Shown: positions 46,378-55,266 of the stretch, piece by piece
How positions within the stretch are numbered: position 1 is the stretch's first letter
How the letters are laid out: every line of letters begins with the position of its first letter
Assembly (NCBI GenBank): GCA_029261875.1
Contig: JAJDAL010000049.1
Span: forward strand, 1-64,000
Origin: Deltaproteobacteria bacterium
GTDB taxonomy: Bacteria > Myxococcota_A > UBA9160 > JAJDAL01
Length of the DNA stretch: 64,000 nucleotides
Direction: 5' to 3'
Program-made: the position numbers and the translations under genes
The notes under the pieces: model-generated
What the model was told of the DNA's origin: nothing
Seen by the model: the letters and a program-made list of their open reading frames with translations, nothing else
Databases searched by the model: none

Positions 46378-48098
46378 GCGCTTTGCCTCCGCGCGGGCGG
46401 CGGGGCGCTTCGCAACAGACGCGGCAACACTTCGCCGGACCGGCCCGCGGACGCGACGCGGCCGCGATCGAGGGCGACGACGCTGTGGCAGGCGTTCAGC
46501 ATCACGGGGCTGTGGGTGACGAGCACGACCGTGTGATCGCGCGCCAGCTCGATCAACGATGCGGCGAGTTCTTCTTCGGCCTGGCGGTCGAGATTGCTCG
46601 AAGGTTCATCGAAGAGGAGTACCGGCGGGTTGCCGACCAGTGCGCGTGCGATGGCGACGCGCTGGCGGAAGCCGCCGGATAGGCGCGCGCCCGCTTCGCC
46701 GACTTCGGTGCCATATCCCTTGGGGAGTTCCATCGCGTAGCTGTGAAGCCCGGCTCGCGTTGCGGCGCTCACGATCGCTTCGTCGCTGGCGTGGGGGCAG
46801 CCCTTGGAGATGTTGTCCCGCAAGCTTCCCGCGAACAGAAAACAATCCTGCGGCACATATCCGAACCAACGCGCGAGTTGCTTGCGAGAAAACTGAGCGA
46901 GGTCTGCGCGATCGATCAGGACTCGGCCCGAGGTCGGAGTGTAGAGACCTTGCAGTAATTTCAGGAGCGTGGTCTTTCCGCTGCCGTTGGGGCCGATCAG
47001 CGCGTGGAGCCCGCCGGGGTCGAGCCGGAGATCGATGGCGTCGATCACCGCGCTCGCGTCTTGCGCGTAGCGGAACGTGACCTGTTCGAGAACGATCGCG
47101 CCCTTGGGTCGGCCCGGTTCCACCGCGCTTTGCTGCGGCTCTTCGGCTTCCTCGAGAAGGTTTCCCAGGCGCGTCACCGCGTGACGCGTTTGCGCGAAAC
47201 TTCGGTACTGGGCGACCAACTGATTGAAGGGAGCGACGATGCGACTGCCGAGCATGTTCGTCGCGATCAGGGCACCGATGGTCAGGCGTTGGTCGAGGAT
47301 GGCGAGGGCGCCCACGGTCGTGAGCAGGACCGTCACGGTCGACGCCAGGGACATGCCGGTATTCCAGAAACGATCTCCCTGGCTGCCGCGGGCGATGCTT
47401 TCTTCGATCGTGTTGGCGTGCCGTTCTTCCCAGAGCGGGCGCACGGCCGCGTCGAGGTCGAGGGCTTTGACGGTGGCGCGTCCGGCCATGAGCTCGGCGA
47501 CCAACGTGTCCCGGGATTGGGTCGCGCGACGTTCTTCGGCATTCGCGGTTGCGAGCGTTTGGGAGGAACGCCACCCCATGAAGACGAACACGGGAAGCGC
47601 CAGCAGGAGTATCCAGGCGACCGGAGTTGCGATCGCGAAGATCACGGCCAGGTAGAGCAGCGCGAATGGCAGATCGATCAGCAGGATCAAGGAAGCGCCG
47701 GAGAACGCATTGCGGATGGCGTCGACGTCGCGGAACAAGCTCTGCCAATATTCGGTGGGTCGGGATTCGAGGGTGCGCAGGGGGAGAGAAAGCACCTTGC
47801 GAAACACACGCCGCGCGACTTCGACGTCGATCCGCAACGCGATCGAACGCAACATGCGCGATCGCCCCTGACGCAGGACGAAGTCGAAGCCGAGTGCGAT
47901 GAAGACGCCGATGACGAGACCGACGAGCGTGGAAAGTCCGTGGTAGAAGACCACGCGGTCGTAGACCTGCAGCACGAACACGGGCGGGGCGAGCGCCAGG
48001 ACGCTGATCGCCAGCGAAAGCACGAGCAACTGCCGGAACGCGGGAACCAGCGGTTCGAGCGTCGGGTACAACCAGCTCTGTTTCAGTGCGGCGCGCAT
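46374..48098 (-). CDS. Type I secretion ABC transporter (PrtD-like)
   Basis: A 574-residue half-transporter: about six membrane helices (to about residue 320), then an ATPase domain with IGPNGSGKTTLLKLL (Walker A), LSGGFRQRVAIARALVG (signature) and VLLFDEPSSNLD (Walker B). There is no C39 peptidase or C39-like domain at the N-terminus, the arrangement of PrtD-type exporters of RTX proteins without leader cleavage. It overlaps HlyD by 4 bases and probably exports the giant RTX protein at 39414-43529. Confidence 0.92.
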   Translation of the reverse strand: MRAALKQSWLYPTLEPLVPAFRQLLVLSLAISVLALAPPVFVLQVYDRVVFYHGLSTLVGLVIGVFIALGFDFVLRQGRSRMLRSIALRIDVEVARRVFRKVLSLPLRTLESRPTEYWQSLFRDVDAIRNAFSGASLILLIDLPFALLYLAVIFAIATPVAWILLLALPVFVFMGWRSSQTLATANAEERRATQSRDTLVAELMAGRATVKALDLDAAVRPLWEERHANTIEESIARGSQGDRFWNTGMSLASTVTVLLTTVGALAILDQRLTIGALIATNMLGSRIVAPFNQLVAQYRSFAQTRHAVTRLGNLLEEAEEPQQSAVEPGRPKGAIVLEQVTFRYAQDASAVIDAIDLRLDPGGLHALIGPNGSGKTTLLKLLQGLYTPTSGRVLIDRADLAQFSRKQLARWFGYVPQDCFLFAGSLRDNISKGCPHASDEAIVSAATRAGLHSYAMELPKGYGTEVGEAGARLSGGFRQRVAIARALVGNPPVLLFDEPSSNLDRQAEEELAASLIELARDHTVVLVTHSPVMLNACHSVVALDRGRVASAGRSGEVLPRLLRSAPPPARRQSA

Positions 48099-48235
48099 TT
48101 CGCCCGTCCCCTATGGGGGCGGACCGCACGCGTCCCGATTGCGCCGCGAATTTTCGGCGCATCCCCCCGCCGTTTCGATCGGAATGGGGGGCGAAAGTCT
48201 TAAGCTAAGTGGCGGAGTCGATGGGGGTTTTGGTT

Positions 48236-49723
48236 CTACCAATGAAGCTTCGTGGAATCCGCACCGTTCGGTGTGTCCGCGGCCGCACGTTGACCGACCA
48301 GGGTGTGGAGGGATGCGACCACTCGGTCGAAAACCAGAGGGACGTGTCCCACGGATTCGGCGCGAAAGCCGCGCAAGCTCGGGAACCAAGCGTTTGCTTC
48401 ACCGCGCGCGTCCCAGGTGAAGTCAGGTGTTCCCACCAGGAGTACCCAGGCGGATTTCCCCAGTGCGCCTGCGAGATTCGCGAGTAGGTTGTCGGTGGTC
48501 ACGATCAAGTCGAGCGATGAGAGACAACCCGCCACATCCGCGATGTCGCGCGTGACGCGGCCGAGATCCGGAATCAGGACGTCTCCGCCGAGTTCGCGCT
48601 CCAGGTCCGTGCGCGCGGCTCCGGTCTGCAGACTGAAGAGTCGTACGCCGGGGACGTCGAGTAGGCGTAGGAACTCCGCGAGCCGGTGCCCGTTGCTCGG
48701 GCGTGCGGGCGCGACGCGATGGTCATCCCACGCGATTCCAACGCGAAGTCTCGCGGGCACCCGTTTTACGAGTTCGCGAGCGGCGGCGCCGGATCCATCG
48801 GGCGCTTGCAAATAGGGAATCGGTCCAGGGAGGTCGTCGTGGCTCGTGCACTCGAAGGCCGCGAGTTCCGCCAGGCCGCTCTCGAAATCGATGTCGGGTA
48901 ACCGGTCTCCGGTGGTGATCGTCGGCACACCCGTGGCCCGAATCAGTTCCGAGAGCTCCGGCGGGCATTCGACGATCACGTTGCCGCCCGCATTTTTCGC
49001 GTTGGGGACGAAACGCAAGAACTTCAATGCATCCGATAGCCGCACGTCGAAATGGATGAGCAGGGTCTGATCTTCGAGGGGACTGCCGTCCCAGCGCGGC
49101 ACCGAAAACAAGCGCCGGTGTTCGCCGCTGCGTTGCCAGCGCCAGTCGAAGGCCGGCCAGCCGTTCTCGAAGTCCTTGAGGCTGAGCAACGCTTTGGCGC
49201 GCTCCCATTGATTGTCCGGGTCGTCCGGAGCGATCCGGCACGCCTGGTCGAAGCTTTCCAGCGCGTCTTCGACGTGGCCGCGCCGTCCGAGGACGACCCC
49301 CAGGTTTCGATGCAGCGGTGCAACCCGGGGTGCGAGTTCCAGGGCGCGCCGCAGCAGTGATTCCGCTTCCTCGAATTCGCCCAGGTCCGCCAACGCGTTC
49401 CCGAGATTGGTCAAGGTGCCGGGGTCCTCGGGGTTTTGCTGTAGGGCGATTCGGTTGCACGCGACGGAGGCACGCAGCCGTCCGATGGATCGCATGATGG
49501 CACCCATGTTCTTGTAGGCAGCCGTCAGATCGGGGTCGAGGCGAATCGCACTGGTGTAGGACGCCACGGCGGGCCGGAATCGCCCACTTGCCTGGAGACG
49601 AACCCCGTCGGCGAGAGCGCGCTCGGCATCGCTAGGCTCGCTTTGCTCAGGGTTTTTGGGGTCCAAGGCATCCCTCCCGGTTGGCCAGGTGTACGCGTCG
49701 CGTAATATCGGAAGAGCGGCCAT
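48236..49723 (-). CDS. TPR protein with GT9-like C-terminal domain
   Basis: 495 residues. About residues 30-190 form tetratricopeptide repeats (for example AYKNMGAIMRSIGRLRASV and TLTNLGNALADLGEFEEAE). The C-terminal region (about 330-480) resembles glycosyltransferase-9/heptosyltransferase-like domains: RVGIAWDDHRV, RDIADVAGCLSSLDLIVTTDNLLANLAGALGKSAWVLLVGTPDFTW and a WFPSLRGF ending. It may add sugars to the RTX protein or a surface glycan. The ATG at 49723 shares bases with the divergent sulfotransferase ATG (CATG); an alternative downstream start is possible. It lies upstream of the type I secretion genes. Confidence 0.78.
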   Translation of the reverse strand: MAALPILRDAYTWPTGRDALDPKNPEQSEPSDAERALADGVRLQASGRFRPAVASYTSAIRLDPDLTAAYKNMGAIMRSIGRLRASVACNRIALQQNPEDPGTLTNLGNALADLGEFEEAESLLRRALELAPRVAPLHRNLGVVLGRRGHVEDALESFDQACRIAPDDPDNQWERAKALLSLKDFENGWPAFDWRWQRSGEHRRLFSVPRWDGSPLEDQTLLIHFDVRLSDALKFLRFVPNAKNAGGNVIVECPPELSELIRATGVPTITTGDRLPDIDFESGLAELAAFECTSHDDLPGPIPYLQAPDGSGAAARELVKRVPARLRVGIAWDDHRVAPARPSNGHRLAEFLRLLDVPGVRLFSLQTGAARTDLERELGGDVLIPDLGRVTRDIADVAGCLSSLDLIVTTDNLLANLAGALGKSAWVLLVGTPDFTWDARGEANAWFPSLRGFRAESVGHVPLVFDRVVASLHTLVGQRAAADTPNGADSTKLHW

Positions 49724-50309
49724 GTCGAATGAATCCTTCATAACCGTCGTGTCGGGAATTCCCCGCTCGGGAACCTCGCTCGTGATGCAAATGCTCGGTG
49801 CGGGGGGGCTCGCCCTCGCCGTGGACGACTTGCGTTCGCCGGACGCGCACAACCCCCGCGGCTACTTCGAGTTGGATGCCGTGAAGCGTCTCGCGGCGGA
49901 TACGCGCTGCATCGGTTCCGCGCGGGGCCGCGCGGTGAAGGTCGTCCACGCACTCCTTCGGCACCTGCCCGGGGACTTCGACTATCGCGTGATCTTCGTG
50001 CACCGCGATCTTCGCGAAGTGATTGCGTCCCAAAACGCCATGCTGGAGCGTTCCGGAGCCGCGTCCGAGGACTGCGAGAGCGCGGGGCTGGAGCGTTTGC
50101 TGCGGGTCCAACGCGATCAATCGGAGCGGTGGATTCAGGCGCAGGGCAATGCTCGGCTGGTGCGTGTGCACTTCTCCCAGATCCTGGCGGATCCGGAAAC
50201 GGCATCGCGTGCGCTCGCGGGTTTCCTCGAGCTCCCCCTCGACACCGCCAAGATGGCGGAGGCGGTGGCTCCTGCACTCTATCGCCAGCGGGTCAGTGGA
50301 GTGGGCTGA
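49722..50309 (+). CDS. Sulfotransferase-family protein
   Basis: 195 residues. The PAPS P-loop is SGIPRSGTSLVMQML at residues about 11-25, and FVHRDLREVIASQNAM corresponds to the 3'-phosphate-binding block. The protein is small for the family, so it may be a compact single-domain sulfotransferase acting on a protein or glycan. The ATG at 49722 follows GGAAGAG at 5 bases. It starts head-to-head with the TPR/GT9 gene, sharing start-codon bases, so one bidirectional promoter is likely. Its end overlaps the small downstream gene on the other strand by 17 bases. Confidence 0.8.
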   Translation: MSNESFITVVSGIPRSGTSLVMQMLGAGGLALAVDDLRSPDAHNPRGYFELDAVKRLAADTRCIGSARGRAVKVVHALLRHLPGDFDYRVIFVHRDLREVIASQNAMLERSGAASEDCESAGLERLLRVQRDQSERWIQAQGNARLVRVHFSQILADPETASRALAGFLELPLDTAKMAEAVAPALYRQRVSGVG

Positions 50310-50523
50310 TCTGATTCCAATTGGCGCGCCACTGTTCCTCGGCGCCACGGGCCGCGTCCTCGGCCGTGTGTCCGAAGCAGAGAATAAGTTTTGCCTTGAT
50401 GCGGGATCCCGCGGGCGTCCGCACGATCGCGACCCACGCTTCGGGTCCTTCGGGTTGCTTCTTGTTTCGGAGCAGTTGTCCTTCGACGTCCCGGATCCAG
50501 TCCAGCGCTTCTTCCCGCGTCAT
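50293..50523 (-). CDS. Small hypothetical protein
   Basis: 76 residues, beginning MTREEALDWIRDVEGQLL, a soluble mixed alpha/beta protein with a Trp-rich end (EEQWRANWNQ). No family recognised. The ATG at 50523 is chosen because GAGG lies 4 bases before it; a GTG at 50550 gives a 9-residue extension. It overlaps the sulfotransferase end by 17 bases on the opposite strand and follows the PurM-like gene by about 50 bases. Real but of unknown role. Confidence 0.5.
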   Translation of the reverse strand: MTREEALDWIRDVEGQLLRNKKQPEGPEAWVAIVRTPAGSRIKAKLILCFGHTAEDAARGAEEQWRANWNQISPLH

Positions 50524-50573
50524 CGCCGCCTCGCAATCCACGTTCCCCACCGCAACGCGACTGGACCATTGTA

Positions 50574-51599
50574 TCAGCTGGACTCCCTCGAAGTGCGCTC
50601 TTCGAGCACGCGCGCCACCTCGTCGCGGGCGAATTCCCGCAACGGTGCTCCGTCTGTACGCAAGACACCGGCACCTTGCTGCGCACTTGCGATGTGTCTT
50701 ACGGGGTGCCCCGCGGCGAGGAGCTGCTCCACGACTTCTTCGATGCGATCTTCCGGGAAGGCGGCGAGCAGGGTTCCCGAAGCCAGGGTTCCCCAGGGAT
50801 CCGCTCCGACGCTACGGCACAACGCCACGCCGGGTTCGAACCAGAGAACCGCGTGATCCTCGACGTCGAGCGCAACGCCGCCGGCGCGCGCGAGTTCGTA
50901 GAGTCCTGCCGACAACCCGCCTTCCGTCGGATCGTGCATCGCGGTGGCGCCCAGGTCGCCGCACAAGAGCGCGGCGTCGACGACGGAGATGCCGGGTCGT
51001 TCGATTGCGTTGTGGGCACGTGCGAGAACATCGCGCGCAACACGGCCTTCGAGATCCGGAATCTCCGCCGCCAGGACCGCGGCGCCTTCGATGGGTGCGG
51101 CTCCGATTTGGACGACGCCGTCGCCGGGTTGGATGCCACCCGTGGGAGTCAGGCGATCGAATTCCGCGATCCCGATCATCTGTCCGACCACAACGGGTTG
51201 GTTCACGGCGGGCGTCACTTCGGTGTGTCCACCGACGAGTGTTGCGCCGATCTGGTCGAGGGCGCGGCGGGTCGAAGCGAACAGAGCGCTGAGTTCGTCC
51301 GCGGTCGTGCCCAACGGAAGCAGCGCGGTGGCGAGATACCAGCGCGGGCGCGCTCCCATGACGGCCACGTCGTTGGCGTTGATCCAGACGGCGTGAGCCC
51401 CCACTTCGCTGCCCGTCAGGGTGATGGGGTCCGTGGCGACGACCACAGCCTTTCCCCCGACCTCGAGCGCGCAGGCGTCTTCGCCGAGGGCGGGACCGAT
51501 GCGAACGCCGGGCGCGGGGCCTTGGGCGAGGAGCGGGCCCAGGACGGAATTCGGGATTTTTCCGGCAGGGAACGGGCAGGGGACGTCGGAATCACTCAT
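50574..51599 (-). CDS. HypE/PurM-superfamily (AIR-synthase-related) protein
   Basis: 341 residues with the two-domain AIR-synthase fold. Blocks are IGPALGEDACALEVGG, VVVATDPITLTGSEVGAHAVWINANDVAVMGARPRWYLATALLP, GGHTEVTPAVNQPVVVGQMIG and MHDPTEGGLSAGLYELA. It is closest in pattern to HypE and related hydrogenase-maturation-like proteins, but the C-terminal Cys motif (PRIC) of HypE is absent; the chain ends RTSRESS. It is not SelD: the SelD N-terminal Cys/Sec loop is missing. The ATP-dependent reaction is unknown. GAGG lies 4 bases before the ATG. Confidence 0.75.
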   Translation of the reverse strand: MSDSDVPCPFPAGKIPNSVLGPLLAQGPAPGVRIGPALGEDACALEVGGKAVVVATDPITLTGSEVGAHAVWINANDVAVMGARPRWYLATALLPLGTTADELSALFASTRRALDQIGATLVGGHTEVTPAVNQPVVVGQMIGIAEFDRLTPTGGIQPGDGVVQIGAAPIEGAAVLAAEIPDLEGRVARDVLARAHNAIERPGISVVDAALLCGDLGATAMHDPTEGGLSAGLYELARAGGVALDVEDHAVLWFEPGVALCRSVGADPWGTLASGTLLAAFPEDRIEEVVEQLLAAGHPVRHIASAQQGAGVLRTDGAPLREFARDEVARVLEERTSRESS

Positions 51600-51809
51600 G
51601 AAACCTCACCTCTGGCTCACCCGATACTCCCATCCGGTCGCCCGCAAGTTCTCGGAAACACCTATTTTTTCAATAGGTTGACAGCTTGCTTGCCGCGGTG
51701 TGAAGATACCCACGGCCGCAGCCTGGTTTTGACAGATTCTGACACGAGCGCGACGAAACCGGCGGCAGGTGCGGGTGGTGGGGCTCGGATCGATCTCTAC
51801 TGAAGGGTC

Positions 51810-54800
51810 GTGGGGTCGTTGAAGCGGACATATTCGAATCGGTTGCGCACGGTGCGTGGCGCGCTGGCAGCGCTGCTCTGGGGCATGACTTTCTTTTCGG
51901 CGGGAACTTCGCGTGCCGCGGTGGTGTGCGACGCGGAAGCCCTGTGCTCGGCCGGCGTCGATCCCTGCACCATTTCGAATACTCATCAAGTCCAACAGGG
52001 CTGTCTTCTCGACTTCGGGGACCGCAGCGTCACGCTGCAAGGGACGCTCGAAGCGGAAGACTCGGGCGGGTCGTTCTCCCTGCTCGCGCGCGAAATCATT
52101 CTCAAGGGAACACTCCGTTCGAAAGGGCTGGTCGACGATTCGGGGGGTGATATCGCGGTCGGAGTCAGCGAGCAATTCTCCATGCAAACCGGCAGCAGTC
52201 CCACGGTCAACGTCAACGGCCAAGGGCAGGGGGGGACCTTCTCGGTCTTTGCCGGAAGCATCCACCTGGGTGCCGGTACCTTGAATGCCGACGGTTCGAG
52301 CCAAGCGGGCGACGGCGGCGTCATTACGTTGATCGCGGGCGGAAGCATCGTCGTCAACTCGACGATCCTGGCCACCTCGGGCGCCGATGCAACGGGCGGG
52401 CAGGTGATCATCGACGGAAGCGACGTGGACCTTCTCAAACGCATCACCGTGAGCGGTGGAAGTGGGGGGGGAGGATCCCTCGACATCGAATCCTCCGACG
52501 ATATCGACCTCTCCAGCGGAATCGTGTTGCGCTCCAATGCCGACAGCTTCGATGACACGGGTGGCATCGGTGGCGATTTCATCTTGGCCGCCGGCGGCGA
52601 TATTCAACTGGATGGAGAGATTCGTTCCATGGGCGGGGGGCCCGATGGAGGCGGCGGCACCATCGAACTCTTCGCAGACGGATCCATCTTCGTGGGCGGC
52701 GTCCTTCAATCGGAATCCAACGGTCTCGAGGCGGATGGTGGACTCGTGGTGATCGATGCCGGTGAGGACATCACGATCGACAACAACATCTTGGTCGAGG
52801 GGTCGAATCTCGCGGTGGGGGGCGATATCTCGCTTACCGCCATTGGATCGATCGCCGTCGAACCGAACCGGAACCTGCGCGCCAACGGTGGGTTGTCCGG
52901 CGGTGCGATCGAGATGACGTCGATCGGTGCGCTCGACCTTCAGGGGAATCTCGAGGCGCGCGGTACCAACGCCGGCAGCGGCGGACTCATCGCACTCGGT
53001 GATCATTGCTCCGTGACGCTCGCCGGCACGATCGACGCGCGGGGTTCGGGCGTGGGAGACGGCGGTTTCGTCTCCGTGACGGCCGGATCGATCGTCGTGT
53101 CTCCGGCCGCTTCGGTTCAGGCGACGCCCTGCGGGACCGCGGACTGCGTGGCCTTGGCGACCAACACGGGAATCGTGGTGATCGACCCGAGTGCATTGCT
53201 CGATCCCTTGGCGATCGTCAGCGTGATTCCACAGCTGCGACCGTGTTGCGGAAACGGCACGCTCAATTTCGGTGAAACCTGCGATGACAGCAATCAGCTC
53301 AGCTGTGACGGGTGCACGCGGCAATGCGAGATCGAATCCGTGCCTCCCTGCCCGGGAGACGGAAACGAATGCACCAACGATTGCTCTCCGGTCGGGGGCT
53401 GTGTCTATCAACCGCTCTCCGGGTTGCCCTGCTTGGATGACGGGGACACCTGTACCGCGGATCTGTGTGAGGCGGGAATCTGCGCCCACACGGCGGTCAA
53501 CTGCGACGACGGGGTTTCGTGCACCATCGATCAGTGCGTGTCGGGCAGCGGTTGTGAATCGATCCCCGACGACGCGCTCTGCAACGATGGCAATCAATGC
53601 ACGACCGATACCTGCGACGCGGTTCTGGACTGCCAGGCGTCGGCGCTGCCGGACGGTACGCAGTGCGACGACAACAGTCTCTGCAGCATCCAGGACGCCT
53701 GCGCGAGCGGTGTGTGCGTACAGGTCGGCAACGGCTTGAACTGCGACGACGGGGATCCCTGCACTGTGGATACGTGCAATTCTGCAGTGGGATGTCTGAA
53801 TCTGCCGGATCCCGGCCTGTGTCCCTGTGACGTCGGAGGGCAACCGCTTCCGTCGGGGACGCCCTGCGCGGATGCGGACCCCTGCACGACCGGCGATACC
53901 TGCGACGGTGCCGGGACGTGTACCGGGGGCGTGGCAATTTCCTGCGACGACTTCGACGCTTGCACCGCCGACTTCTGTCTGGCGGGGATCTGTCAGCACG
54001 TGGACGATCAGTGCATTGCGAACTGTGCGGGCCAGCCCGACGGAACGCCTTGCAGCGACCAACAGGTGTGCACCCAGGGCGTCTGTGTCGGGAACGTGTG
54101 CGTGAGCGCGCCGGTTTCCTGCGAAAGCGGCCAGCAGTGCGTTGGGGAAGAGTTCTGCGTGGAACCGCTGCTCGGCTGCCGCAGCAGTTTCCCGGAGCCC
54201 GGTGATCCCACCTGTGGCGCCGACGCGGTCAAGACCTACAAAGCCAAGCGCCAGAGCGGCGCCGCGAAATTCGAGAAACAAGACCTGACGCTGACCGACG
54301 AATTCGAATCCGTGGTGATCACGGCCGTGCGACAGGAATCCGTGGGCAACCCGGTGGCCATCGAGGGCGGCCCGATCGGGGACCCCGACACGCACTTCAC
54401 GTGTTACAAAGCGCGCAACGCGCCGGGCCAACCGAAATTCGAAAAACAAACGGTTTCGGTTTTCAATGAACTCGGATTTCTCACCGCGCAATTGAGCAAA
54501 CTGCGTGAGGTCTGCGTCCCGTCTCATTTCGATGTCTCTGCGGGGGCACTCCAGCGCGATAGCTACAAGTGTTACAAGGCGCGCCTGCTGGCGGCGACGC
54601 CTCCTTTCGCGAAATTCGATTGGAATCTCTCGGATGCCTTCGAAACCAAGGACACCACCTTCCTGAAGCTCGAACACGTCTGCACGCCGGCGGATGTGGA
54701 GGGCGGGGGCATCCTCGATCCCCAGTCCCTGCTTACTTGCTACAAGGTTCGCGACGTCTCGGGGCAAGCGAAGTTCCCGGGCCTGGATCTGTCGGTGTCG

Positions 54801-54884
54801 AATTACCTTGGGGGGTTCGGAACCCAGGATCTCAACGCGTCCAAGCCCCGCTCGGTTTGCCTTCCGGCTACTTTCGTTAATTAA
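51810..54884 (+). CDS. Large exported protein: beta-helix-like, Cys-rich repeats, C-terminal CYK repeats
   Basis: 1024 residues. An N-terminal signal peptide (about residues 1-36) is followed by a Gly/Asp-rich repeated-strand region to about residue 470 resembling a beta-helix. A Myxococcus-type Cys-rich repeat (CGNGTLNFGETCDD) lies near 477. About residues 500-790 are disintegrin-like Cys-rich repeats (for example CNDGNQCTTDTCD and CDDGDPCTVDTCN). From about 805 there are four copies of a (C/T)YKxR...KF repeat, resembling the DUF7450 type common in delta-type proteobacteria. It is probably a secreted or surface adhesin. The annotated GTG 51810 is close to GAAGGG; TTG 51819 has a better spacing (11 bases). 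Confidence 0.85.
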   Translation: MGSLKRTYSNRLRTVRGALAALLWGMTFFSAGTSRAAVVCDAEALCSAGVDPCTISNTHQVQQGCLLDFGDRSVTLQGTLEAEDSGGSFSLLAREIILKGTLRSKGLVDDSGGDIAVGVSEQFSMQTGSSPTVNVNGQGQGGTFSVFAGSIHLGAGTLNADGSSQAGDGGVITLIAGGSIVVNSTILATSGADATGGQVIIDGSDVDLLKRITVSGGSGGGGSLDIESSDDIDLSSGIVLRSNADSFDDTGGIGGDFILAAGGDIQLDGEIRSMGGGPDGGGGTIELFADGSIFVGGVLQSESNGLEADGGLVVIDAGEDITIDNNILVEGSNLAVGGDISLTAIGSIAVEPNRNLRANGGLSGGAIEMTSIGALDLQGNLEARGTNAGSGGLIALGDHCSVTLAGTIDARGSGVGDGGFVSVTAGSIVVSPAASVQATPCGTADCVALATNTGIVVIDPSALLDPLAIVSVIPQLRPCCGNGTLNFGETCDDSNQLSCDGCTRQCEIESVPPCPGDGNECTNDCSPVGGCVYQPLSGLPCLDDGDTCTADLCEAGICAHTAVNCDDGVSCTIDQCVSGSGCESIPDDALCNDGNQCTTDTCDAVLDCQASALPDGTQCDDNSLCSIQDACASGVCVQVGNGLNCDDGDPCTVDTCNSAVGCLNLPDPGLCPCDVGGQPLPSGTPCADADPCTTGDTCDGAGTCTGGVAISCDDFDACTADFCLAGICQHVDDQCIANCAGQPDGTPCSDQQVCTQGVCVGNVCVSAPVSCESGQQCVGEEFCVEPLLGCRSSFPEPGDPTCGADAVKTYKAKRQSGAAKFEKQDLTLTDEFESVVITAVRQESVGNPVAIEGGPIGDPDTHFTCYKARNAPGQPKFEKQTVSVFNELGFLTAQLSKLREVCVPSHFDVSAGALQRDSYKCYKARLLAATPPFAKFDWNLSDAFETKDTTFLKLEHVCTPADVEGGGILDPQSLLTCYKVRDVSGQAKFPGLDLSVSNYLGGFGTQDLNASKPRSVCLPATFVN

Positions 54885-54933
54885 AACAATCACTTATGGA
54901 TTCCCTCAAGTTCGGATCCCGTTCGCCGCTAAT

Positions 54934-54948
54934 TGATATTGATTTTCA
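54934..54948. promoter_or_regulatory. Fur box before bfd/bfr
   Basis: TGATATT-G-ATTTTCA matches the 7-1-7 Fur consensus TGATAAT-N-ATTATCA at 12 of its 14 defined arm positions. It lies 27 bases before the bacterioferritin-associated ferredoxin start, which suits Fur/iron control of the ferredoxin, bacterioferritin and perhaps following genes. Confidence 0.7.
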
Positions 54949-54974
54949 ATTTCAACTGAGTATCCTGGCGCCCG

Positions 54975-55181
54975 ATGATCGTTTGTCACTGTAAAGGCAT
55001 TTCCGAACGCAGCGTCCGAAGGGCGGTGCGCGACGGTGCGGCGACGCCCGGCGAACTCGGCAACGCGTGTTCCGCCGGCGCCGATTGCGGCGGCTGCCAC
55101 CCGTTGCTCCAAGAGATCATCGACCAGGAACACACCGCGGCCCGCGCGGAAGCCGCGGCGCCCCAACACCGCAGCGCCTGA
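54975..55181 (+). CDS. bfd: Bacterioferritin-associated ferredoxin (BFD-like)
   Basis: A 68-residue [2Fe-2S] ferredoxin. It has the BFD Cys pattern C4-x-C6 then C38-xx-C41 (MIVCHCKGIS... and DCGGCHPLL). BFD reduces the ferric core of bacterioferritin to release iron. The gene is directly preceded by a Fur box and followed by bacterioferritin, as expected. The C-terminal tail is Ala-rich. Confidence 0.88.
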   Translation: MIVCHCKGISERSVRRAVRDGAATPGELGNACSAGADCGGCHPLLQEIIDQEHTAARAEAAAPQHRSA

Positions 55182-55252
55182 ACCCCTCCGCTTTGGCTTT
55201 TCCACCGGATTCACGGTCAGTCCGCGTGCCCGCAGCTATGCTGTGCCTCCTC

Positions 55253-55263
55253 AAGGGAGGTGA
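55253..55263 (+). promoter_or_regulatory. Strong ribosome binding site of bfr
   Basis: AAGGGAGGTGA lies immediately before the bfr ATG (55267), with only 3 bases between, and closely matches the anti-Shine-Dalgarno complement. It fixes the start and suggests high bacterioferritin expression. Confidence 0.7.
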
Positions 55264-55266
55264 GTC

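Noticed and set aside
50574..51599. SelD (selenophosphate synthetase)
   Set aside because: The AIR-synthase fold is present, but the N-terminal Cys/Sec loop that defines SelD is absent.
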